A stretch of DNA of 12,501 bases from DASRFR01 sp035651455. GTDB lineage: Bacteria > Acidobacteriota > Terriglobia > Terriglobales > Acidobacteriaceae. The notes under the pieces were generated by a model. It ran no database searches. It had not been told where the DNA came from and was given only the letters and a program-made list of their open reading frames with translations. The position numbers and the translations under genes were made by a program. Below are positions 1 through 7,249 of this stretch, in pieces (position 1 is the first letter of the stretch; each line of letters begins with the position of its first letter). Location: positions 1 to 12,501 of the forward strand of contig DASRFR010000011.1 of NCBI GenBank assembly GCA_035651455.1, in the 5' to 3' direction.

Positions 1-2
1 TG

Positions 3-116
3 GCCAAACGCAAACTGTCATGCCGCGCCCCGGGCCGCTGCTTGCTTACGCAACGCCGTCAAGCCCTGTTGCTCGGATTGACTTACAACCTTTACCGCCT
101 GCGGCATGACTTCTGA
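3..116 (+). pseudogene. Probable transposase C-terminal end, cut by the window edge
   Basis: An open frame runs from the window edge to a TGA at 114-116 and encodes about 37 residues ending LLLGLTYNLYRLRHDF. A hydrophobic stretch followed by TYNLYRLR just before the stop resembles the end of DDE transposases as I remember them, but the fragment is too short to assign to an IS family. It sits directly upstream of an IS5-type transposase in the same orientation, which supports a mobile-element context. Whether the gene is intact to the left cannot be seen. It could also be the tail of an unrelated protein. Confidence 0.35.
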
Positions 117-195
117 GCCTCAGGATGTCAACAGAGCCAGCTGGTTTCATAAATAGATTCTGACTCGAATCAGGCACTTACGCGTCAGAGCCGCA

Positions 196-830
196 ATGGG
201 CGAAGCTCTGGCCATGCGGCTCACTGACCGGCAGTGGGAACTGATCGAGCATTTTTTCCCGCAACCTAGGCGACGACGAGACGGCCGCGGGCGCCCCTGG
301 GCCTCGAACCGCGCCTGTGTGGAAGGTATCCTCTGGGTGCTCCGGACCGGCGCCCGCTGGCGCGACCTGCCGCCGTCGTACCCCAACGGCCCGACCTGCT
401 GGCGGCGGCTCCGGCAGTGGGAAGACGACGGCATCTGGGTGGAAGCCTTGCAGCAACTGCTGGCCCCCCTCAACCACCACGAACTGCTGCAGTGGGACGA
501 AACCTTCCTCGACGGCAGCTTCGTGGCCGCGAAAAAAGGGGCGACGGAGTGGGTAAAACCAAGCGTGGGAAGGGACAAAGCTCATGGTACGGGTCGATGG
601 CCAGGGCATTCCTCTGGGAGCGCAACTCGCGAGCGCTTCGCCGGCAGAGGTCACGCTGGCGGAGAGCGTTGGCACTATCCGTGCGGGCCGCACGGAAGCC
701 TCATCGAGGGCCGCCCGGTTTGCGGGTGCTACGGTCGGATGGACTGGCGGGAAGAACTGCCTGCCGTAGGTCTTACGAAGATCGGATATAGCCGGATTTG
801 CGCGAGCCGGACCGACGGGGACAGAAGGTC
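196..830 (+). pseudogene. Decayed IS5-family transposase (two-frame type)
   Basis: The first frame starts at ATG 196 or, more like the family, ATG 214 (MRLTDRQWELIEHFFP). It carries the classic IS5 OrfA pattern: GRPW, a GILWVLRTGARWRDLP motif, then a DETFLDGSFVAAKKGA segment holding the first catalytic Asp. At the A6G4 run 532-541, as in IS427-like members that use -1 frameshifting, reading moves to the frame giving GVGKTKRGKG. A second shift near 573-581 is then needed to enter the frame giving MVRVDGQGIPLGAQLASASPAEVTLAE (from 584). That second shift looks like a one-base deletion. After about 660 only scattered similarity remains (a RSYEDR-like segment near 770), and the C-terminal catalytic Glu region is not recognisable. 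The copy is therefore inactive. It lies against the 3' end of the convergent DUF6745 gene. Terminal inverted repeats were not identified. Confidence 0.85.
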
Positions 831-882
831 CTGGACAGGATGGCGATTTCTCTCAGTGCCGAGATCAAGAGTTTTGCTTTTG

Positions 883-2139
883 TCAGCTCTCCTGCACCAC
901 TCGGTAGTCTTGTTCATTCATTCCAAACGTCCAGGCCACGGCGGCGCGGGCGCGTCTGATTGTCGGTGGGACACGCAAGGTGTACACGGTGGCAGTTGAT
1001 GGGCAGCGGACCTTCAGCAGCACCAGCGGCTCACCAGCTATACGAACATTGCGGAAGGCGAGCAGTTCGTTGTCGCCGTCGCGGTCGATCACGCGCGCGC
1101 CGCTGTCGCGAAGAAATTGCTCCCAGCCGTAGGTTTCAATAAGAATCCGGCGAGTCTCAGAGTCGGGCTCGCGCAGAATTCGGCGGAGCGTGGCTTGGCG
1201 ATCCCGGACAGTTCTACGAAGCTGGAAATCAAGCTGGTCGAGGATGTGGGGAAGCAGCTCCTGTGGCCGCTCCCGGATGAGCTCCTCCGTCGCCTGAAAC
1301 CCGTGCCAGAACCAGTACTGCGCACCGCCCGGCCAGGAAACCGCAGGGTGAAATTCCGCGTGCAACCGATTGTTGACAGTTCGAAGAATCGGGCGTGGGC
1401 AGCTGATGATGGCGTTGTCCACGACCCAGAACATCCACAGTCCCGCCTGGTAGGCTTCCAAAAACGGCAGCCACACCGGCTCGAGTTTGGCGCGGATTCG
1501 CGGAGCAGCGGCAGTGATCGCCGGCACCCACGCAGCAAGTTCCGCGGCACAGCGGGCAGCCGGGCCTGGCTCGAAGAACTTCACAGCCATGCCATGATGT
1601 CTTCGAGATTCGCTCAGGCGTGATCGCACGGCGGATTTTGCCGCTGTCCAAGCCGCGCCTTCAGCTCTGGTCCAGGCAGCGGCGAAGGCGGCAGAGTAGA
1701 TAGCGGCCAGCCTGGGCAGATCGGCAAGGATACCGCTCTCCTCCCAAACGGCGGACATGGCCAGGTGCCAGTCCAAGGCAGAAAAAGAGGTGGCCGGTGC
1801 GGTGCCTTCCGCGGTGTCCGGCAAATTCTGCACTTGCTCCCTGCTCCGCAAAGACAACCTGGTCAGAGCGAACACGCTCCATCGCGTCTTGCGCGCAGGT
1901 GGAGCAGGCGGCGCAGGCATCTCCCAGATCTTCCTCCGCAGGCGCCTCCATAGCGAGCTGGCGGCCGAAGCAGCGACGAGATACCCCTCCTCGGCGTCTC
2001 TCACCCAGCGGATCTCCGGAGGGGCCAGATGCAGAGCCTCGAAGTGCCTGCCCAGGGCGGCTTCCACCGCGGAATGATCCGCCGCCCCGGGCCAGCACTT
2101 GAGACGCTCGATGATGTGGTCAATCTCCAGACCAGCCAT
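883..2139 (-). CDS. DUF6745 domain-containing protein
   Basis: The 418-residue product has the DUF6745 signature in its second half: AGLWMFWVVDNAIISCPRP, then RLHAEFHPAVSWPGGAQYWFWHG, then an ERPQELL segment. Next come ETYGWEQFLRDSGARVIDRD and the C-terminal block RVPPTIRRARAAVAWTFGM. The N-terminal half is Ala/Arg-rich with a proline-rich stretch near residues 75-83. No signal peptide or membrane segment is evident, so it is probably cytoplasmic. The molecular function of the family is unknown to me. The ATG lies only 2 nt past the stop of the upstream gene, so the two are very likely co-transcribed and translationally coupled. The family assignment is firm; any role would be a guess. Confidence 0.9.
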   Translation of the reverse strand: MAGLEIDHIIERLKCWPGAADHSAVEAALGRHFEALHLAPPEIRWVRDAEEGYLVAASAASSLWRRLRRKIWEMPAPPAPPARKTRWSVFALTRLSLRSREQVQNLPDTAEGTAPATSFSALDWHLAMSAVWEESGILADLPRLAAIYSAAFAAAWTRAEGAAWTAAKSAVRSRLSESRRHHGMAVKFFEPGPAARCAAELAAWVPAITAAAPRIRAKLEPVWLPFLEAYQAGLWMFWVVDNAIISCPRPILRTVNNRLHAEFHPAVSWPGGAQYWFWHGFQATEELIRERPQELLPHILDQLDFQLRRTVRDRQATLRRILREPDSETRRILIETYGWEQFLRDSGARVIDRDGDNELLAFRNVRIAGEPLVLLKVRCPSTATVYTLRVPPTIRRARAAVAWTFGMNEQDYRVVQES

Positions 2140-2141
2140 GC

Positions 2142-2642
2142 TTAGTCGCGGACATACCGGGTGCGAGACAGATTCGGGCTAACCTCCTGCGTGACGACCT
2201 TTCTCGGAGGCGGTGTGTACTCGCGCTGCCGGATGACTTCATAGTCGCCCGCCGGCAAGGTGATGGGCACGTGCTCTTCATGCACGATGCGCACGCCATT
2301 CTTGCCGACGCGGAGGTAAAGCCCGTCTCCGACTTCCCACACTTCGGCTCTGGTCGCATCCTCCACGCGATGGGCGTGGCCGGAAACTTCGCCTTCCACC
2401 AGCACGCCGTTGTTACGTTTCTGTGCCTGGCGCGGAATGGAAGCGATCTGGCGCAGCAGCACGTCGCCTTGGCGGTAAAGAGCAGGTGTTGCTTGGCTCT
2501 TGTGGCTCTCGTCAGATGGAATTGCTTCAGGTGGATTTGTTCCGCTTCGACCCGCAAGCGACCTCACGGACTGGCGGAAACTCAGAAAAATCGGCGAAAC
2601 TCTCGTGGTCAGTCGACTGAGGGTAGACTTCGTCGCGTTCAT
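2142..2642 (-). CDS. Small uncharacterised protein paired with DUF6745 (QGDVLL...HEEH type)
   Basis: The product is 166 residues from the ATG at 2642 (MNATKSTLSRL), chosen because AAGGAG lies 8 nt upstream. An in-frame ATG at 2681 would add 13 residues but sits on the U-tract of the terminator hairpin and has no ribosome-binding site. The first 55 residues are Ser/Arg-rich and probably disordered. The conserved-looking core begins at YRQGDVLLRQI and contains VEGEVSGHAHRVED, a GLYLRVG strand, HEEHVPITLPAGDYEV and RQREYTPP, a compact all-beta pattern. I remember proteins of this kind next to DUF6745 genes in other bacteria but know no function. The histidines of GHAHR and HEEH could bind a metal or a ligand, which is speculation. 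It is the first gene after a structured leader RNA. Confidence 0.8.
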   Translation of the reverse strand: MNATKSTLSRLTTRVSPIFLSFRQSVRSLAGRSGTNPPEAIPSDESHKSQATPALYRQGDVLLRQIASIPRQAQKRNNGVLVEGEVSGHAHRVEDATRAEVWEVGDGLYLRVGKNGVRIVHEEHVPITLPAGDYEVIRQREYTPPPRKVVTQEVSPNLSRTRYVRD

Positions 2643-2650
2643 GGATGCAC

Positions 2651-2656
2651 TCCTTT
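2651..2656 (-). promoter_or_regulatory. Ribosome-binding site fixing the 2642 start
   Basis: AAGGAG on the minus strand lies 8 nt before the ATG at 2642. It decides in favour of the shorter protein over the start at 2681, which falls at the terminator U-tract. Confidence 0.75.
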
Positions 2657-2679
2657 TCGGGATGTGCACCAGGAGCCAC

Positions 2680-2708
2680 AAAACAAAAGCCGCCCTGCAT
2701 CAGGCGGC
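2680..2708 (-). terminator. Intrinsic terminator/attenuator in the leader
   Basis: On the minus strand GCCGCC (2708-2703) pairs perfectly with GGCGGC (2694-2689) across an 8-nt loop and is followed at once by TTTTGTTTT (2688-2680). This is a textbook Rho-independent terminator. It stands before, not after, a gene: the next start codon is 38 nt downstream. It is therefore best read as an attenuator for the two DUF6745-unit genes. No coding gene on this strand immediately upstream would need it. Confidence 0.85.
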
Positions 2709-2841
2709 GTCTTGCGCGGAGACCTTGCATTCGGGATCCCTCCCGCACATCGAGCGGTGGACGATCGCCACTGCTCAGGCACCGTGGCTTCTCCCAACCC
2801 GGTTGCCGGACCCAACGGCTAGGTTGGATCGCTCCTGATGC
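2697..2841 (-). ncRNA. Structured leader RNA, candidate riboswitch/attenuator
   Basis: Helices visible on the minus strand: GCATCAGG (2841-2834) with CCTGATGC (2704-2697), closing the domain; CCAACC (2827-2822) with GGTTGG (2799-2794), enclosing a small GCCG/CGGC or GTTG/CAAC hairpin; GCCAC (2788-2784) with GTGGC (2771-2767); and CGGGA-GGGA-TCCCG (2745-2732), a hairpin with a GNRA-type loop. The closing helix uses part of the terminator's loop and 5' arm, so the two compete in part. GGCAACC (2807-2801) followed by CACGGTGC (2786-2779) recalls the SAM-I/SAM-IV core, but the P2 and AAnUCC features of that clan are not evident. I do not recognise the class. It most likely controls read-through into the DUF6745 pair. 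Confidence 0.55.
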
Positions 2842-2852
2842 TGCGACTTCAG

Positions 2853-2881
2853 ATTCTCACATCACTCGCCAGGGTTGCCAG
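2853..2881 (-). promoter_or_regulatory. Candidate sigma-70-like promoter for the DUF6745 unit
   Basis: On the minus strand CTGGCA (2881-2876) and GAGAAT (2858-2853) are separated by 17 nt, each matching the consensus at 4 of 6 positions, with a TG one base upstream of the -10. The predicted start near 2846 falls just before the first base of the leader's closing helix at 2841. That agreement is the main reason to take this moderate match seriously. Confidence 0.4.
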
Positions 2882-2979
2882 TCCTCGCCGGCGATGGGAC
2901 CCACCAAGGGCGGCGGCCTTTGCGGGCGCTTCGGTCAGTTCGTCCTGGTTGAGCAGGGCGCGAGCTTGGACTGTCTGCG

Positions 2980-3150
2980 GATCAACGGGCGCGGCGTAAA
3001 GTACTGTCCTGCGCCGCCTTTCACGTCCTCCGCGTTCTTTTGCAGCAATCCCTCGTAGGCATCTCCTTTCACGTCCGCGTCGAGTGTCATCCATTGCTCT
3101 TTGTCAATGAGATCGGCGATGAGGCGACGCAGCTTGGCCGGGTCCTGGAC
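2980..3150 (-). pseudogene. HsdM fragment (type I restriction-modification methyltransferase)
   Basis: Fifty-seven codons read VQDPAKLRRLIADLIDKEQW, then a segment containing DAYEGLLQKNAEDVKGGAGQ and ending YFTPRPLI. This matches the junction of the N-terminal helical domain and the start of the adenine methyltransferase domain of HsdM, including the YEGLL and GAGQYFTPR motifs. Intact HsdM proteins are roughly 500 residues or longer. Here the similarity ends abruptly on both sides, the catalytic NPPF/Y motif is absent, and no hsdS or hsdR is present. An open frame continues in another register to a stop at 2849 without recognisable homology. It is a remnant of a lost restriction system. Confidence 0.8.
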
Positions 3151-3262
3151 GATCGAGCAAGTGACGGGCAGAGATGGCCACTTCGCCTTGGCCGAGGACG
3201 ACGTCGCAAACGACTTTCAGACGGTCATGAGGCTTGAAGAAAGGCGCCCGAAATAAGCAGGA

Positions 3263-3379
3263 CTACCAGACCGCTGAATGCGCGCAGAGGCGACGAACAC
3301 CCGCCTCGTGCCGCACCCGCAAATGCTTGGAGACGGTGCGCTGTGGCAGCCGAAGCCGGCGCTCGATCTGTCTCACAAA
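3263..3379 (-). pseudogene. ArsR-family regulator remnant (HTH only)
   Basis: A 38-codon stretch reads RQIERRLRLPQRTVSKHLRV then RHEAGVRR and stops at 3265-3263. LPQxTVSKHLRV followed by EAG is the recognition-helix region of winged-helix ArsR/SmtB proteins, which normally have about 100 residues. A stop lies just upstream in frame, the wing and C-terminal helix are missing, and the sequence before it (ARLVRVV) seems to continue in another frame. It is a broken fragment. It lies just downstream of the NTF2-like gene but has no evident link with it. Confidence 0.55.
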
Positions 3380-3446
3380 CTACTCTGACGAGCCGAGCAG
3401 GCATGGGGACGCTGGGGGGAAGAAGTGCCCGTATGTCTGGTCAAAT

Positions 3447-3908
3447 TCATTCCACCGCGGTCTCCTGATTCCAGACCGCGACCCATTTTCCCTTGCGCTT
3501 CACCCACACCGTACCTTCACGGACTGTGGTTGGCGAAATCAACCGCCCCCGGAAAATCCCGCTAAGCGTGGCTCTGTAGGTGGCTATCACCACATTGGCG
3601 GAGGGCTGGAACACTTCAAAGTCGGATATCTTGTAGCTTCGGATCTGGCGCTGATCGGTCGAGTCGATGTACTGCTGGCGAGTGACCACGCCGGAGGGAA
3701 ACACCATGCGGGCATCGACTGCAACCAGTTCGCGAAACGCTTTCATGTTCCGTTGCAATACCGAATGCCACACCGCTTCCTCACGAGAATAGATTCCCCG
3801 GGTGAGGGCGGGCGATGCCTTTCGCTCCCCGTGCGTCTGGCGGAGCTCGTTGTCGGCTGCGGCCAGTCCGGACAGCGCGAGACAAGCAGCGAGTGCCACC
3901 GGCAGCAT
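3447..3908 (-). CDS. Secreted NTF2-like (SnoaL/DUF4440-type) protein
   Basis: The product is 153 residues. An N-terminal hydrophobic segment (LPVALAACLALSGLAAA) looks like a signal peptide cleaved near residue 18, so the mature protein is probably periplasmic. The remainder has the cystatin/NTF2-like pattern: an alpha-helical start (SREEAVWHSVLQRNMKAFREL), VAVDARMVFPSG, an RSYKISDFEVFQPSANVVIATYRA strand pair, and a final WVKRKGKWVAVWNQET hairpin. Proteins of this fold bind small ligands or catalyse simple isomerase/hydrolase reactions; no specific activity can be assigned. The start at 3908 is 11 nt after the stop of the TonB-dependent receptor, so it is probably the last gene of that operon, perhaps translated by re-initiation because no strong ribosome-binding site is visible. 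Confidence 0.8.
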   Translation of the reverse strand: MLPVALAACLALSGLAAADNELRQTHGERKASPALTRGIYSREEAVWHSVLQRNMKAFRELVAVDARMVFPSGVVTRQQYIDSTDQRQIRSYKISDFEVFQPSANVVIATYRATLSGIFRGRLISPTTVREGTVWVKRKGKWVAVWNQETAVE

Positions 3909-3919
3909 GGCTTGCCGTC

Positions 3920-6900
3920 TCAGAAGACCACCTTCGCCGTGAACTGTACCAGTCGTGCTCCGCCCGTCCCCCCAGAGGCTCGCGGATCGTTGAAGCTGGG
4001 GCTGCCGACGAATGCGTAGTTCAAGCCCAATCCTGGATCTACGGCGAGCAGGTTTGCGGCAGTGAATTGCGGATGGTTGAACATGTTGAAGAACTGCGCC
4101 CCGAACTGGAGTCTGCGCTCACCGCCAAACAAGAAATTCTTGGCCACCATGAAATCCGCGTTGCTGATGCCCGGCGCACGCAAGCTGTTCCGGCCAGCAG
4201 TGGGATAGGAACCGGTCTGAGCCTGGACATAACGTGCGCTCGAGTTCTTCGCCAGGTACGCCACCACCCTGCCGGAGGAATTCGTAACCGGCGTTACTGT
4301 CGTGCCGGTATTGCTGCTGGCGTTGGGGTTAAACACCGTCCGCTGCACTTGCCGGTCTCCGTTGCCGACGGAGTTGGCCAAGCTCAATGCCGTGAACGGC
4401 TGACCCGAGGAAGCTGTGTAAGTCCCCGAGAGTGTCCAACCGCCAAGTAGACCCGCAGCTCCAGATGCTTTGCGCAGCCACGGCACATCCCATACGAACT
4501 CCGCGACAAAGCGCTGCGGTACGTCGAGAACCGATACGCTACGCTCGGCCTGCAGGTTACGAAAATCCTGGGGCCGGCGAGGGTTGATGAAACTGTTGAA
4601 GAACTCGTTTGTGCTCACATCTATGAACTTGCTCCAGGTGTAATTGGCGGCGAACTGAAACCCGGAACTGAACCGTCGCGTGACATCGATGGACCCTGCG
4701 TCGTAGGTGGAGCTGCCGATCGGCAAATGTGTGGTTAGCAGTCCCCTGAATCCGTATTGTGCCAGGGGCGGGGTGATCAGTGCCTGGAACTGATTGAGCG
4801 TCGGCATCGTGTCCAGGGTCGCCGGGTTTGGCACTTCCGAGGCACTGAAGTACGTCGGCAGGAATGCGCTTGCAGGCGGCACAACAGGTGCATTCAGACG
4901 CGCTTGCACGCTCAAATGCGTCCCTTTCGTGTGCAAGTATCGCGCCGTAACCGTCCAGTTGCGCCTCAGCTGTCGTTCCACGCTCAACGTCGCCGTCTGG
5001 AGATAGGGTCGCTTCATGTCGGGCACGTAGGTGGCAATGGCAGCACGCGCCTGGGACGGTGTATTCATGGGTGCCAGGATGTTGGGAATGCCCCCCTGCT
5101 CCAGGAACCGCGACGAGGGGATGGGGATGGGGCAGTTGGGCAGGCAGGAGGAAAAAAACACCTGTTGTAGCGTGGAAGGAAGCAGGCCGCCCCCGACAAA
5201 AGCGCCGAAGATGGGCGCGTAGGCAATCCCGTACCCGCCCCGCAGCGCTGTCCGGCCATCGCCGAATACGTCCCATGCGAAGCCCACTCGGGGGGCCCAG
5301 TTGTTCTTCTCGACGCTAGGCTTGCGGAATTCGATCACCCCAGGCACATCGGCGATGGACTCGCCTGCCTGCGCCGCCAGATCCCGCAGTAGGGAGTTGA
5401 ACTCATACCGCACTCCAACATACAGCGTCAAGCGGGGACGGATCTTGAACTGATCCTGGGCAAAGAAGTTCAGCGAATAATAATTCAGGGCCAGCGAAGC
5501 CGCCCCCAGCCCCCGCTGTCCGTTCAGCGTCGGAGGTGAGTCGGTCACAAACTCCTGCAGGCTGCTGTACTGATAATCACCCCGTGGAGCGGGACGGCCA
5601 CGATCACTGACGATATTGTTGCGAATATCGCTGCCGAACTTCATGATGTGCCGTCCGCTCTGCCAAGTCAGGTTGTCGTTGAGCTGATAAATGTGGTTGA
5701 AGGAGCCTCCGGGAACAGCCGCGGAAGGCCCAATGAGCGGCCCGGCGGCCACGGTAATGTTGGGCAAGGAGGCTCCTAGTTGACTAACGAAAGAATCATC
5801 CGTGATCTGATGGTGATACGAGAGGCGGATCTCATTCAGCAAGGTGCTGCTGAAGGTGTGCACCTCGTGCAAGGAGAACAATTCGTTGCTGATGGTGCGA
5901 TTCGCGTCCAGGCCCGCGATGGGAAATCCGGGCACGAGCTGATGGGGACCGTGGTCGAAATTAAACCGGAAGTGGAACTGATCTTGCGACCGGGCATTCC
6001 AATCCGTGCTAATCAGGAAACGGTGGCTTGTTGCAAACGAGGGGAACGTACGACTCACCTGGCCAACGGGAATGGCGGTGCCGAACACAAGCGGCCAACT
6101 GGAGGGCGGCAAGGCCTGCCCTGCCACTGCACCGTTCGTAGTGAGAAAGTTGAGAATGAAAGGGCTCACTTGGGGTAAGGTTGAGAGAATCTGCATCCCC
6201 TGCGCAGTCGGAAACACTGCGGTTGTCGTATTGCTGGCGGACCCAAGGTTTTCGAACTCGTAGGCGCCGAAGTAGAACAATTTGTTGCGTACAATCGGAC
6301 CGCCCAGTGTGCCCCCGAGGCGGTTGTAATCGTAGCGTGGTTTCTTACTGATGGCGCTCTGCCGCAGCAGGAGCTGCGTGCCGTAATCGGTGGCGTTGAA
6401 CCTCTGGTTCTGCCCGTACCAGAAGGCACTCCCGTGAAGCTCATTGGTCCCGGCTTTGGTAACGATTGTGAACTGACCACCGGAGAACTGCCCGAACTCG
6501 GCATCGAAATTGTTCTTCACCACGCTGAACTGCTGGACCGCATCTTGGATTACCGTGCCCTGTGGTCCGGTTTGCAGGGGGTCGTTGTTGTCCACCCCAT
6601 CGACGATGAAGCTGTTGTTGCGGGCGCGGCTGCCGCCGACCGAAGCAATGGCTCCGCCCACCGGGCTGCTGACCTTCTGTAACACTTGCGCACGGTTCAG
6701 GCCGGTGGTGTTGATGTCCACGGTATTGGGCGTCAGCAGGGCAAGATTGTTCACGTTCACCGATGCCAGGGGCAGGTCTGCAACCTGCCGCTGTTCGAAG
6801 GCGTCCGTGATCTGCGTGCTTGTGGTCTCCACGGGGGCCCCGGCTTCGTGGACCTCGACCACCTCATTCACCTGGCCGAGTCCGAGCTGAATGGGCAGAG

Positions 6901-7207
6901 ATCGGGTCGTATTCAATTCGACGGCAACAGTGCCCTCCGCCGTCTTGAATCCCTGCTTATGGGCGCTGAATCGGTACGTGCCTACCGGCAGGAAGGGGAA
7001 ACTGAACAGACCCTGGTCAGAACTTGTCGTTTGATAACTGATGCCGGTTGCGGTGTTGATCAGGGTCACCTGCACGGCGCTTACTACCGCTCCACTGGGA
7101 TCCTTCACAGTGCCGACCACCGCGCCCGAGGTGAGCTGCGCTTGCGTGCTGTTGGCAACACCCAGAACAACCACAAAGAGAAATAGCCGCGCTTTGAGAC
7201 TGAACAT
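3920..7207 (-). CDS. TonB-dependent receptor with carboxypeptidase-regulatory-like domain (Oar-like)
   Basis: This 1095-residue outer-membrane protein begins with a signal peptide (residues 1-23, ending NSTQA). A carboxypeptidase-regulatory/transthyretin-like domain (about 25-110) follows, with GTVKDPSGAVVSAVQVTLIN and GLFSFPFLPVGTYRFSA. The plug domain (about 120-250) contains FIVDGVDNNDP and FDAEFGQFSGGQFTIVTKAGTN. A large beta-barrel extends to a terminal Phe (FTAKVVF), as expected for BAM-dependent assembly. GGGAGG lies 5 nt before the ATG at 7207. The architecture is typical of Acidobacteriota, where many paralogues occur; family members are presumed to import large or oligomeric substrates using TonB energy. 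It is 42 nt downstream of the M19 gene and 11 nt upstream of the NTF2-like gene. Substrate is unknown. No frameshift or truncation is seen. Confidence 0.93.
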   Translation of the reverse strand: MFSLKARLFLFVVVLGVANSTQAQLTSGAVVGTVKDPSGAVVSAVQVTLINTATGISYQTTSSDQGLFSFPFLPVGTYRFSAHKQGFKTAEGTVAVELNTTRSLPIQLGLGQVNEVVEVHEAGAPVETTSTQITDAFEQRQVADLPLASVNVNNLALLTPNTVDINTTGLNRAQVLQKVSSPVGGAIASVGGSRARNNSFIVDGVDNNDPLQTGPQGTVIQDAVQQFSVVKNNFDAEFGQFSGGQFTIVTKAGTNELHGSAFWYGQNQRFNATDYGTQLLLRQSAISKKPRYDYNRLGGTLGGPIVRNKLFYFGAYEFENLGSASNTTTAVFPTAQGMQILSTLPQVSPFILNFLTTNGAVAGQALPPSSWPLVFGTAIPVGQVSRTFPSFATSHRFLISTDWNARSQDQFHFRFNFDHGPHQLVPGFPIAGLDANRTISNELFSLHEVHTFSSTLLNEIRLSYHHQITDDSFVSQLGASLPNITVAAGPLIGPSAAVPGGSFNHIYQLNDNLTWQSGRHIMKFGSDIRNNIVSDRGRPAPRGDYQYSSLQEFVTDSPPTLNGQRGLGAASLALNYYSLNFFAQDQFKIRPRLTLYVGVRYEFNSLLRDLAAQAGESIADVPGVIEFRKPSVEKNNWAPRVGFAWDVFGDGRTALRGGYGIAYAPIFGAFVGGGLLPSTLQQVFFSSCLPNCPIPIPSSRFLEQGGIPNILAPMNTPSQARAAIATYVPDMKRPYLQTATLSVERQLRRNWTVTARYLHTKGTHLSVQARLNAPVVPPASAFLPTYFSASEVPNPATLDTMPTLNQFQALITPPLAQYGFRGLLTTHLPIGSSTYDAGSIDVTRRFSSGFQFAANYTWSKFIDVSTNEFFNSFINPRRPQDFRNLQAERSVSVLDVPQRFVAEFVWDVPWLRKASGAAGLLGGWTLSGTYTASSGQPFTALSLANSVGNGDRQVQRTVFNPNASSNTGTTVTPVTNSSGRVVAYLAKNSSARYVQAQTGSYPTAGRNSLRAPGISNADFMVAKNFLFGGERRLQFGAQFFNMFNHPQFTAANLLAVDPGLGLNYAFVGSPSFNDPRASGGTGGARLVQFTAKVVF

Positions 7208-7249
7208 ACTTGCCTCCCGTGGAGCGGCGAACGCTGCGGTCAGTGATTC

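Noticed and set aside
2779..2807. SAM-I riboswitch call for the leader
   Set aside because: Only GGCAACC and GGTGC match. The expected P2 kink-turn, P1 sequence and AAnUCC segment were not found, so I keep it as an unclassified leader.
2849..3094. Minus-strand open frame of 81 codons
   Set aside because: Its first half is an out-of-frame reading of the HsdM fragment (Arg-rich). The second half has no homology I can see.
3234..4019. Long plus-strand open frame opposite the NTF2-like gene
   Set aside because: It is antisense to the NTF2-like gene and the receptor end, with no domain and low-quality composition; a shadow of high-GC coding sequence.
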